From Burkholderiales bacterium 70-64 (lineage in GTDB: Bacteria > Pseudomonadota > Gammaproteobacteria > Burkholderiales > Burkholderiaceae_E): 64,000 nucleotides of DNA. Shown one piece after another: positions 56,361 to 64,000 of the stretch. Under the pieces are notes generated by a model that saw only the letters and a program-made list of their open reading frames with translations, ran no database searches and was not told the origin of the DNA. The stretch is from the NCBI GenBank assembly GCA_001898645.1, contig MKUQ01000021.1:1-64000 (forward strand), written 5' to 3'. Within the stretch, counting starts at the first letter, position 1; each line of letters starts with the position of its first letter. The position numbers were made by a program, and so were the translations under genes.

Positions 56361-57821
56361 CTACGCGGTGCCGCCGACGGTGAGCGCCTCGATGCGCAGC
56401 GTCGGCTGCCCGACGCCCACGGGCACGCTCTGCCCGTCCTTGCCGCACACGCCGATGCCGGGATCGAGCCGCATGTCGCGGCCGATCATGGTCACGCGGG
56501 TGAGGGCGTCGGGCCCGTTGCCGACGAGCGTGGCGCCCTTGACCGGGTATTGCAGCCTGCCGTTCTCGACCCACCATGCTTCCGAGGCCGAGAACACGAA
56601 CTTGCCGTTGGTGATGTCGACCTGGCCGCCGCCGAAGTTCACCGCGTACAGGCCGCGATCCACCGAGGCGATGATCTCGGCCGGGTCGCGATCGCCGTTG
56701 AGCATGTAGGTGTTGGTCATGCGCGGCATGGGCAGGTGCGCGAACGATTCGCGCCGGCCGTTGCCGGTGGCCGGCAGCTTCATCAGCCGCGCGTTCAGCG
56801 TGTCCTGCAGGTAGCCCTTGAGGATGCCGTCCTCGATCAGCACGTTGCGCTGCGTCGGATTGCCTTCGTCGTCGATGTTCAGCGAACCGCGCCGTCCGGC
56901 CAGCGTGCCGTCGTCGACCACCGTGACGCCGGGGCTGGCCACGCGCTGGCCGATACGCCCGGCGAACACCGAGGAACCCTTGCGGTTGAAGTCGCCCTCG
57001 AGCCCGTGGCCCACCGCCTCGTGCAGCAGCACCCCCGGCCAGCCCGGCCCGAGCACCACGGTCATGGTGCCGGCGGGCGCCGGGCGCGCCTCGAGGTTGG
57101 TGAGCGCCGACTGCACCGCCTCCTCGACGTAGACGGCGATGCGCGCCTCGTCGAAATGGGAGAAGTCGAAGCGGCCGCCGCCGCCGCTGTGGCCCTGCTC
57201 GCGCCGGCCGCCCTGCTCGGCGATCACGGTGAGCGACAGCCGCACCAGCGGGCGCACGTCGGCGGCGATCAGGCCGTCGGAACGCGCCACCAGCACCACG
57301 TCGTATTCGGCGGCCAGGCCCGCCATCACCTGCCTGACGCGCGGATCCTTGGCGCGCGCGGCGCGCTCGACGCGCTCGAGCAGCGCCACCTTGGCGCCGG
57401 CGTCGAGGCGCGGGATCGGGTCCTCGGGCCGGTACAGCGCGTGGCCGGCGCCCGGCGCCAGCCCGTCGGCCACCTTCACGCGGCCGGCGCCGCGCGAGGC
57501 GATGGTGCGCGCCGCGCGCGCAGCCGACATCAGCGCCTCGGCGCCGATCACGTCGGAGTAGGCGAACGCGGTCTTGTCGCCGGCCACTGCGCGCACCCCG
57601 ACGCCCTGGTCGATCGAGAAGCTGCCCGACTTGACCATGCCTTCCTCGAGGCTCCAGCCCTCGCTGCGCGTGAACTGGAAGTACAGGTCGGCGTAGTCGA
57701 CGCGATGGCGGAAGATCTCGGCGAGCGCCGCGTCCAGGTGGCGCTCGTCGAGCCCGTAGGGTTCGAGCAGCAGCGCGCGGGCGATCGCCAGGTGCTCGAA
57801 GGGAGGATCGTTCGGCTTCAT
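56361..57821 (-). CDS. tldD: Metalloprotease TldD
   Basis: 486-residue zinc peptidase subunit that acts with TldE (PmbA) on peptides such as microcin precursors and CcdA. The metal motif HEAVGHGLEGD lies near residue 265. MVKSGSFSIDQGVGVRAVAG and ASPGVTVVDDGTLAGRRGSL are TldD signatures. Length is normal. ATG 57821 begins ten bases after the nitrilase stop, so the two genes probably form an operon; tldE is not in the window. Confidence 0.95.
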   Translation of the reverse strand: MKPNDPPFEHLAIARALLLEPYGLDERHLDAALAEIFRHRVDYADLYFQFTRSEGWSLEEGMVKSGSFSIDQGVGVRAVAGDKTAFAYSDVIGAEALMSAARAARTIASRGAGRVKVADGLAPGAGHALYRPEDPIPRLDAGAKVALLERVERAARAKDPRVRQVMAGLAAEYDVVLVARSDGLIAADVRPLVRLSLTVIAEQGGRREQGHSGGGGRFDFSHFDEARIAVYVEEAVQSALTNLEARPAPAGTMTVVLGPGWPGVLLHEAVGHGLEGDFNRKGSSVFAGRIGQRVASPGVTVVDDGTLAGRRGSLNIDDEGNPTQRNVLIEDGILKGYLQDTLNARLMKLPATGNGRRESFAHLPMPRMTNTYMLNGDRDPAEIIASVDRGLYAVNFGGGQVDITNGKFVFSASEAWWVENGRLQYPVKGATLVGNGPDALTRVTMIGRDMRLDPGIGVCGKDGQSVPVGVGQPTLRIEALTVGGTA

Positions 57822-57831
57822 GCGGCCTATG

Positions 57832-58722
57832 CTACATGACCCTGTGCGAGAGCGCCGGCAGCCCCGAGCGCACCGAGCGCAGCCGCGCGCGCTCCACGTC
57901 GCCGAGCACCACGCCCTCGCCTTCGGCGCGCACCGCGACGACCTCGCCCCACGGGTCGACCAGCATCGAATGGCCCCAGGTGCGCCGGCCGTTCTCGTGG
58001 CGCCCGCCCTGCGCCGGCGCCAGCAGGTAGCACTGGTTCTCGATCGCACGCGCGCGCGCGAGCACCTCCCAGTGCGCGCTGCCGGTGGTGTAGGTGAAGG
58101 CCGAGGGCACCACCACCAGGTCGACCGGCGCGAGCGCCCGGTACAGCTCGGGAAAGCGCAGGTCGTAGCACACGGTGAGCCCGACGCGCCAATGCGCCGG
58201 TACCTGCCCGGCGCCGGCCGGCTGCTCGAGGTCGAACACCGTCGGCGTGGCCCCGGGCACGATGGTGGCGGCTTCGTCGTAGCGCTCGGTTCCGTTGTCG
58301 TAGCCGAACAGGTGGATCTTGTCGTAGCGCGCCACGCGCCTGCCTTCCGGACCGTAGACCAGCGTGCTGTTGAGCACCTTGCCCGGGTCGCGGCTGGCCA
58401 GCGGCACGGTGCCGCCGACCAGCCAGATGCCGTGCGCGGCGGCCTGCCCCGACAGGAAAGACTGGATCGGCCCGTCGCCGTCGTGCTCACGGATCGCCAG
58501 CTTGTCGCGGTCGCTGCGCCCGAGCAGCACGAAATATTCGGGCAGGGCCACCAGCCGGGCGCCGGCAGCGGCAGCCTGGCCGATCAGCGCCTCGGCGCGC
58601 GCGAGGTTGTCGGAGACGTTGGCGCCCGACACCATCTGCAGCGCCGCCACGCGCAGCGTCGGTGCGCCCGCGGCGGCGCCCGCCGCCTCGCCGTCCCTCG
58701 CCCGGTTGGCCTGGTTGCTCAT
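57832..58722 (-). CDS. Carbon-nitrogen hydrolase, Nit1-like (deaminated glutathione amidase type)
   Basis: 296-residue nitrilase-superfamily enzyme. Catalytic triad visible: E62 (LPEYF), K135 (YDKIHLFG) and C185 (TVCYDLRFPELYR). The YDKIHLFG and VCYDLRFP sequences fit the Nit1/NitB group that repairs deaminated glutathione. The first 20 residues are a variable extension. It stands between yhdP and tldD in the typical betaproteobacterial order. Confidence 0.88.
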   Translation of the reverse strand: MSNQANRARDGEAAGAAAGAPTLRVAALQMVSGANVSDNLARAEALIGQAAAAGARLVALPEYFVLLGRSDRDKLAIREHDGDGPIQSFLSGQAAAHGIWLVGGTVPLASRDPGKVLNSTLVYGPEGRRVARYDKIHLFGYDNGTERYDEAATIVPGATPTVFDLEQPAGAGQVPAHWRVGLTVCYDLRFPELYRALAPVDLVVVPSAFTYTTGSAHWEVLARARAIENQCYLLAPAQGGRHENGRRTWGHSMLVDPWGEVVAVRAEGEGVVLGDVERARLRSVRSGLPALSHRVM

Positions 58723-58743
58723 GCCGCTATCCCTCCTGTGTTT

Positions 58744-61700
58744 TCAAGGCAGCCCGCCCGGACCCGGCATGCCCGGAGCGGCCGGCGCACCCGGAGCGCC
58801 CCGGGCGCCCGGCACGGCCGGCGTACCCGAGGCGCCCGGAACGGCCGGCGCGCCGGGCGCGCCCGGAGCCGCCTCGGCGGGCCGGCGCCGCTCGGCCACC
58901 TGGGGGTCGCTCCACGGACCGGTGACGTCGTACTCGTAGGCGAACATGCGCTGCAGCGGTTCGCGCAGCATCATCTGCGCCACGAACGAGCCCAGGCCGA
59001 TCGCCGGATTGGCCAGCGCCGCGTAGGCGAGCGATGCCAGGCCCGCGTTCAGCTCCGGCTGCACCTCGACCACCAGCGACTGGGTCTCGGCGGCCACGTT
59101 GGCCTCGCCGCGGATGCGCACCGACGCGGCCACCCCGCGCATGTGGAAGTCCTGCGTGCGCGCGATGCCGGCGTCGATCTTCGCATGGCCGCCGATCTCA
59201 TCGAACGCGAAGCCGTCGGCGAACACGTCGCGGAAATCGAAGGTGAGCCGCCGGCGCAGCGACTGCAGGCTGAGCACGCCGATCAGCTTGGCGATGCCGG
59301 GATCGGACTTCAGGAACTGCCCCTTGCCCAGCGCGAGCGAGAGCTCGCCGCCCAGGCTGCGGTAGTCCAGCCGCAGCGGCGAGCCGTTCCAGCGGATCTT
59401 CCCGCCCAGCGTGCCGGCGCCGCCGCTGACCGTGCCTGGAAAGCCCAGCGTGGCCAGCAGGGCGCCGGTGTCGTTCATGCGCAGCTCGAAGTCCAGCGCG
59501 GTGTCGCGTTCGGCTCCGCCCGGGCGCGTCTGCCAGCTGCCGCTGGCCTCGAGCGTTGCGCTCGGGTGGCGGATGCGCAGCTGCTCGAGCCGCCACACCG
59601 GCGCCGCCGCGCTGCCGCCGTTGGTGGCCTTGAGCGACAGCGCGCCCAGGCGCCGTTCGTCGAGGATCAGCTCCTCGGCGGCGACGTCGAGCGCGGGCAG
59701 CGTCTGCGGGGCGCTGTCGAGCAGCGTCTCGAACTCGCCGATGCGGTTGGGCGGGATCTCCAGCCGCGTGAAGCGCGCCACCAGCGTGCCCTGCGACTGG
59801 TCGGCGGCAGCCTCGCGCCAGCTGAAGTAGCCGTCGATTTCGCGCGCGTGCACGTTGGCGCGCCAGTAGCCTTCGGCGCGCGAGGCGCCCAGCACGACGT
59901 CGTGCAGCACCTTGCCGGCCACCTCGACCGTGCCGGCGACCAGCGAGACGGTATCGGGCAGCAGCGAGAAGCCCGGCGCGTAGCCTTCGGCGCCGCCGGC
60001 CTGCGCCGGATGCAGCAGATCCTGGCCGAGCAGCGCGTTCCAGGCGTCCAGATCCACCCCGGGGGCGCGCAGCAGCACGGCGAAGCCCGCATCGGGCAGG
60101 GTCGGCGTGTCGTCCAGCGCGAAGGCGCCGCGGCGCACCAGCAGCCGTTGCGAACCGGGTTCGCGCTCGCGCTCGAACACCAGGCGCACGTCGTCACGCA
60201 ACGTCACGCGCAGCGTGTCCTTTGCCGGCCGTTCGTCGGCATCGGACGGCGGCACCGGCACCGACTCGATGCGCAGCGGCCACTTCGCGTCGGCCGCCTT
60301 GTCGAAGGGTGCGGGCAGGCTGCTGGCCAGGCCGGCGAGGTCGGAGGTGATGGTCAGCGTCGAGGCGCGCCGATGCATCTCGACCTCGGCCCGGTACGCG
60401 GTGGAGCCGGACAGCCCGCGGGTGAGCGCGTTGTCGGCCAGCTGCACGATGCCGGCCGCCGGGACGGTGCCGCGCGCATGCAGCAGGAAGCGGCCGGGCG
60501 CGGGCGTGTCGCCTTCGACGCTGACCGGCCCGCCGAGCAAGGTGGCGGTGAGCGAGCGCAGCGCCAGCCGGTCCTCGGTGAACTCGAGCCGGCCGCCGAC
60601 CGCATCGAACGGCGGCAGCGTGCGCTCGAGCCGCACGGTGTTGCCGGCCAGCTGGACACTGCCGCGCACGCGCGCGTCGTCGAGCGCCTCGATCGGCAGC
60701 TCCAGCGCCAGCTGCAGCGTGGCGCCGCCTTCGATGGCGAGGTCGCGCGCGAAATCGTCGATGCGCGTGCGCAGCGGACTCTCGTTGACGAACCGCACCA
60801 TGTCCTGCGCCGGGCCCACCCCGCTGCCCTCGACGCGCAGCAGCGGCTCGCGGAACTCGGCGATGGCGGCGTGCGTGCGCGCCAGCGCGACGTTCCATAC
60901 CCTGCCGGACTGCACCTCGATGTCCATGCCGGCGCGCTCGAAGCGCAGCTGCCCCTGGATGCGCTCGATCGCCGGCCACCCCGGCGCATAGGCGAGCCGC
61001 GCGTCCTGCAGCCTGGCCTCGACGCGGAACTCGCCGGTGCGCGGGTCGCGGTAGGGGAAGTCTTCCAGGTCGCCCGCCAGCACGAAGCGCACGTCGTCGG
61101 AACGGCCGGCGAGCACCGCCTCGCGCACCCAGTCGCGCACCTCCGCCGGGATCTCCAGCGGCAGGTAGCGCGCGGTGCGCGTCGCATCGGCGCGCTGCAG
61201 GCGGCCCTGCAGGTCGACGATGCCGGCGCCCTTGCCGCCGCTGCGATAGTGCCCCGTCACCTCGCCGGCCGCATCGGCATTGGCGAAGCGGAACGATTCG
61301 ATGTGCACGTCGACCGCCGGCGGCGCCTCCGGGGCGGGCGGTGCACCCAGCGTCCAGGCGGCGCGCGCCTCGAGCTGCTCCAGCGGCACCTCGGGCTCGG
61401 CGAACAGGCCTGGAAAGCGCAGCACGACCGCATCGCCGTGCAGCGCGACGCTGCCGCCGCCCTCGGTCAGCCGCGCGCTGCCCGAGACGTTGGCGAAGCT
61501 CGGCAAGCGCAGCTCCCCGGGCTTGGGCGGCGCCTCGACGCGGCGAAAGCTCAAGTGCTCGAAGTCGAGCTCGACGGCGTAGCGGGTCGGCGCGGCGCCG
61601 CCGGCGTCCGGACGCGCGCCGGCCTCGGGCGAAGGCGCTTCGGACGCCACCGGCGCCCCCGCCTTCCAGTCGATCGCCAGCCGGCTCACCGTGCCGGCCA

Positions 61701-62964
61701 CGCGCAGCGGCTCGAAGCGGCGGCGCAGGTCGTCGGGCACCGGCAGGCGCGCCAGCAGGTCCATCACGCCGACCGTATCGAAGCGCCCGAGCGACAGGCG
61801 CCCGGCCAGCGGGCGGCCCGAGCGGTCGAGTTGCAGCATCGCGTCGCTGCCGGCCACGACCAGCGAGTGGCCGCGGTCGTCGTCGACGCGCAGCCGGGGA
61901 AAGGCGAACGTGGTGGCGCCCTCGGCATCGCGGTGCGCATCGGCCTCGAGCGACAGCGAGCGGATCGGCAGGCGGCGGCCGTCGAGGTCGGCCGCCACGT
62001 CGTCCAGCGCGAGCTTCACCCGCGCGCCGTCGGCGACGCCGCGCTGGAAGTGCGACCAGGCGCGCAGCCGGCCCTGCCCCGCTGCGATGGCGAGCGCGCC
62101 CTGAGGTGCGCCGGCAGGCATGCCGAACCAGTCGTGCCAGCGCCGCGACAGCGCGGCCAGCTCGATGCGCTCGACGCCGAGGTAGGCCTCGCCCTCCCAC
62201 TGGCGCCAGTCGCCGGGGCGGGCAAACGGCGCACGGCGGAACTCGATCGCCGCATCCACGCCGCCGGCCGCATCGAGCAGCGCCGGCACGTGCAGCGAAG
62301 CGCGGTGCAGGCGCCCTGCCGAACCGATGGCGATGTCGACGTCCTGCAGTTGCGCGGATTCGCCCAGCACGCGGTCGTTCCATTCGATGCGCACGCGCTG
62401 CAGCGCGATCCGGCGCTGCGCGAGAAGCAGCTCGAGGGCATCGCCGCGCGCCGGGGCGTCGAGGTCGACGTCGATGCCGGCCACGCGCAGGCGGTGCGCG
62501 GCCAGCCGCTCGACGCGCAGCACCGGCGCCTGGACCTCCAGCAGCGCCAGGCGCGGGCGGCCGCTCGCCAGAGCACGCAGCGAGAGCACGGCGCGCACGC
62601 GGTCGGCGGAAAACGCGCGCTGGCCGTCGGCGTCATCGATCGAGACGCCCTGCGCCACCAGCCACGGCCGCAGGCCGTCGAAACCGGTGACCAGCGTGCC
62701 GAGCCGGATCGGGCGCCCGCTCGCCTTCGCGAGCTCATGCTCGATGGACGGCCGCCAGCGATCCAGCTGCGGCCAGACGAAATGGCGGATCCCCACGTAC
62801 GCCGCGGCAAGGAGCACCGCCAGCGCGATCCCCGCCCAGGCGAGCCAGCGCAGCCCGGCGGCGAGCGCCGGGGCCAGGCGCGCAACGGCCCCCGGCGGCG
62901 CCTGCCCGGCGGCGGAAGGCGACTCGTCCGGGGCGGAGCGACGCGGGGAGAAGATGGAAAACAT
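58744..62964 (-). CDS. yhdP: YhdP/TIGR02099-family AsmA-like envelope protein with collagen-like tail
   Basis: 1406-residue inner-membrane-anchored protein. A single helix (LRWLAWAGIALAVLLAAAYV) follows a short cytoplasmic start. The periplasmic part carries the family segments (YLPLEIPAEVRDWVREAVLA, GRVWNVALARTHAAIAEFRE and the AsmA-like C-terminal domain). YhdP-type proteins take part in phospholipid transport to the outer membrane. The last 40 or so residues, after DPQVAERRRPAE, form Gly-x-Pro-like repeats (GAPGAPAVPGASGTPAVPGA), a collagen-like tail not expected in the family. Divergent from glnE by 70 bp. Confidence 0.87.
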   Translation of the reverse strand: MFSIFSPRRSAPDESPSAAGQAPPGAVARLAPALAAGLRWLAWAGIALAVLLAAAYVGIRHFVWPQLDRWRPSIEHELAKASGRPIRLGTLVTGFDGLRPWLVAQGVSIDDADGQRAFSADRVRAVLSLRALASGRPRLALLEVQAPVLRVERLAAHRLRVAGIDVDLDAPARGDALELLLAQRRIALQRVRIEWNDRVLGESAQLQDVDIAIGSAGRLHRASLHVPALLDAAGGVDAAIEFRRAPFARPGDWRQWEGEAYLGVERIELAALSRRWHDWFGMPAGAPQGALAIAAGQGRLRAWSHFQRGVADGARVKLALDDVAADLDGRRLPIRSLSLEADAHRDAEGATTFAFPRLRVDDDRGHSLVVAGSDAMLQLDRSGRPLAGRLSLGRFDTVGVMDLLARLPVPDDLRRRFEPLRVAGTVSRLAIDWKAGAPVASEAPSPEAGARPDAGGAAPTRYAVELDFEHLSFRRVEAPPKPGELRLPSFANVSGSARLTEGGGSVALHGDAVVLRFPGLFAEPEVPLEQLEARAAWTLGAPPAPEAPPAVDVHIESFRFANADAAGEVTGHYRSGGKGAGIVDLQGRLQRADATRTARYLPLEIPAEVRDWVREAVLAGRSDDVRFVLAGDLEDFPYRDPRTGEFRVEARLQDARLAYAPGWPAIERIQGQLRFERAGMDIEVQSGRVWNVALARTHAAIAEFREPLLRVEGSGVGPAQDMVRFVNESPLRTRIDDFARDLAIEGGATLQLALELPIEALDDARVRGSVQLAGNTVRLERTLPPFDAVGGRLEFTEDRLALRSLTATLLGGPVSVEGDTPAPGRFLLHARGTVPAAGIVQLADNALTRGLSGSTAYRAEVEMHRRASTLTITSDLAGLASSLPAPFDKAADAKWPLRIESVPVPPSDADERPAKDTLRVTLRDDVRLVFEREREPGSQRLLVRRGAFALDDTPTLPDAGFAVLLRAPGVDLDAWNALLGQDLLHPAQAGGAEGYAPGFSLLPDTVSLVAGTVEVAGKVLHDVVLGASRAEGYWRANVHAREIDGYFSWREAAADQSQGTLVARFTRLEIPPNRIGEFETLLDSAPQTLPALDVAAEELILDERRLGALSLKATNGGSAAAPVWRLEQLRIRHPSATLEASGSWQTRPGGAERDTALDFELRMNDTGALLATLGFPGTVSGGAGTLGGKIRWNGSPLRLDYRSLGGELSLALGKGQFLKSDPGIAKLIGVLSLQSLRRRLTFDFRDVFADGFAFDEIGGHAKIDAGIARTQDFHMRGVAASVRIRGEANVAAETQSLVVEVQPELNAGLASLAYAALANPAIGLGSFVAQMMLREPLQRMFAYEYDVTGPWSDPQVAERRRPAEAAPGAPGAPAVPGASGTPAVPGARGAPGAPAAPGMPGPGGLP

Positions 62965-63034
62965 GGGCGACAATCTCCGGTCAAGCATACCTCCTCGCCA
63001 CGCCTTTCCCTTCCTTTCTCCAGGACGATCCACC

Positions 63035-64000
63035 ATGCAGTTTCACGGCGAGCAGCACTCCGGCTACTTCCGGCGCACCTTGCAGGCGCTCGCCAGCGCC
63101 GGCGGCGAGGAGCCGGTGCGCGCGCGGCTGTCGGCGCTGGCCGCCGAGCCGCTGTCGCCCGCGGCGCTCGCGGCGCTGTGCGAGGCGGTGGCCGTGGCCG
63201 GGGACACCGCCGCGAGCCTGCGGCGCGCCCGCACCTGGCTGATGCTGACGCTGATCGAGCGCGACCTGCGCGGGTTGGCCACGCTCGACGAGGTGTGCAC
63301 GGCGATGACCGAATTCGCCTCGTGGGCCACCGGCCGCGCGCTGGCCGCTGCCGCCGCCGATCTGGTGGCCCGCCACGGCCGTGCGCTCGATCGCCGCGGA
63401 CGCCCCCAGGACCTGCTCGCGGTCGGCATGGGCAAGGCCGGAGGCCACGAGCTCAACGTCTCCTCCGACCTCGACCTGGTGCTGGTGTTCCGCGAAGAAG
63501 GCGAATCCGAGGGCGTGGACGGCGCCGGGTGCATCGCCGCCAGCGAGTGGATGCACCGCCTGGCGCGCCGGGCGATCGCCCTGCTGTCGGACTACACCGC
63601 CGACGGCTACGTATTCCGCGTGGACACGCGGCTGAGGCCGAACGGTGACTCGGGTCCGCTGGTGGTCTCGCTGAACATGCTCGAGCAGTACTTCTACGCC
63701 CAGGGGCGCGAATGGGAGCGCTTCGCCTGGCTCAAGGGCCGCGTCATCGCCGACTCCGGCCTGGCCGGCGCGCAGGCGCGCGCCGAAGACGAATCCGCGC
63801 TGGCGGCCGTGGTCGCGCCGTTCGTGTTCCGGCGCTACATGGACTACGAGGTGTTCGCGGCGCTGCGCGAGCTGCACGACATGATCCGCGGCGAGGTGGC
63901 GCGCCGCGCCGCGCGCGATCCTGACGCGCTCGACGTGAAGCTCGGCCGCGGCGGCATCCGCGAGGTGGAGTTCACCGCGCAGCTGTTCCAGATCGCCCGC
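63035..64000 (+). CDS. glnE: Glutamate-ammonia-ligase adenylyltransferase, 5' part (runs off window)
   Basis: First 322 codons of GlnE, which adds and removes AMP from glutamine synthetase according to nitrogen status. The frame stays open to the last base. The nucleotidyltransferase motif is clear: AVGMGKAGGHELNVSSDLDL, then YVFRVDTRLRPNGDSGPLV and LGRGGIREVEFTAQLFQIAR. These belong to the N-terminal deadenylylating domain. ATG at 63035. Divergent from yhdP. Confidence 0.95.
   Translation, partial: MQFHGEQHSGYFRRTLQALASAGGEEPVRARLSALAAEPLSPAALAALCEAVAVAGDTAASLRRARTWLMLTLIERDLRGLATLDEVCTAMTEFASWATGRALAAAAADLVARHGRALDRRGRPQDLLAVGMGKAGGHELNVSSDLDLVLVFREEGESEGVDGAGCIAASEWMHRLARRAIALLSDYTADGYVFRVDTRLRPNGDSGPLVVSLNMLEQYFYAQGREWERFAWLKGRVIADSGLAGAQARAEDESALAAVVAPFVFRRYMDYEVFAALRELHDMIRGEVARRAARDPDALDVKLGRGGIREVEFTAQLFQIAR

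Noticed and set aside
58744-58880. Short repeated GGCGC/CCCGG pattern resembling a repeat array
   Set aside because: It is in-frame coding for Gly-Ala-Pro repeats and has no spacer structure, so it is not a CRISPR.
57820-63648. A very long plus-strand open frame, almost 2000 codons, antisense to yhdP and tldD
   Set aside because: It is rich in Arg, Ala, Gly, His and Gln, has no domain, and mirrors two well-supported genes on the other strand; a GC-rich shadow frame.

Overview
The window is very GC-rich, densely packed chromosomal DNA from a proteobacterium, most likely a betaproteobacterium near Burkholderiales or Rhodocyclales. The reasons are gene content (a glnE / yhdP / nitrilase / tldD block, a glycine-riboswitch gcvHPT operon, an aapJQMP importer, a DUF748 protein), GTG and TTG starts, sigma-54 control and extreme third-position GC. 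No rRNA, tRNA or CRISPR was recognised. All calls come from reading the sequence; no database search was run.

Layout. (1) 0-6.7 kb: a GlcD-like FAD oxidase, a large zinc-ribbon/ATPase/LuxR regulator, a DUF4242 protein and a berberine-bridge-type FAD oxidase; the last two diverge around a perfect 18-bp palindrome. (2) 6.7-11.9 kb: a PAS-type sigma-54 activator diverges from a small exported protein, a CuA subunit II, a heme-copper subunit I without the active-site tyrosine, a SenC/SCO protein and a membrane protein. This order matches the norSY-senC-orf1 (sNOR) nitric oxide reductase clusters of ammonia oxidisers. Tandem 13-bp palindromes and a -24/-12 promoter lie in the divergent gap. (3) 11.8-13.7 kb: an esterase gene split by a 165-bp hairpin-forming mobile element, then a cysteine synthase. 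(4) 13.7-22.7 kb: tandem glycine riboswitch, gcvH-gcvP-gcvT, and aapJQMP. (5) 22.7-33.1 kb: hemerythrin protein, FAD oxidase, DUF364 protein, cobalamin adenosyltransferase, cNMP-binding protein, aroG preceded by an aromatic-rich leader peptide and terminator, MFS carrier, SDR, and a TrpXYZ-like ABC importer.

(6) 33.1-41.2 kb: gene remnants (a Fic C-terminus and a possible pseudopilin tail), then an SQR-like flavoprotein with cydD-cydC-cydA-cydB-cydX, a complete cytochrome bd system whose codon use looks less GC-biased than its surroundings. (7) 41.3-47.1 kb: an MSH-like/type IV pilus-like cluster (three pilin-like genes, secretin, PilP-, PilO-, PilN- and PilM-like genes). Its PilN-like gene is frameshifted and its assembly ATPase is only a stub. 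(8) 47.13-48.38 kb: an IS3-family element fusing that stub to a truncated Rhs/YD-repeat gene, with no target duplication, so a rearrangement has probably removed DNA here. (9) 51.5-64 kb: a one-YD-repeat secreted protein, glpM, a DUF748 protein, tldD, a nitrilase, a YhdP-like AsmA-family protein with a collagen-like tail, and the 5' part of glnE.

The respiratory genes (sNOR-type cluster, cytochrome bd, SQR-like protein, two lactate/glycolate-type FAD oxidases) suggest a life with fluctuating oxygen and nitric oxide. The best candidates for new biology are the sigma-54-controlled sNOR cluster and the aroG attenuator.
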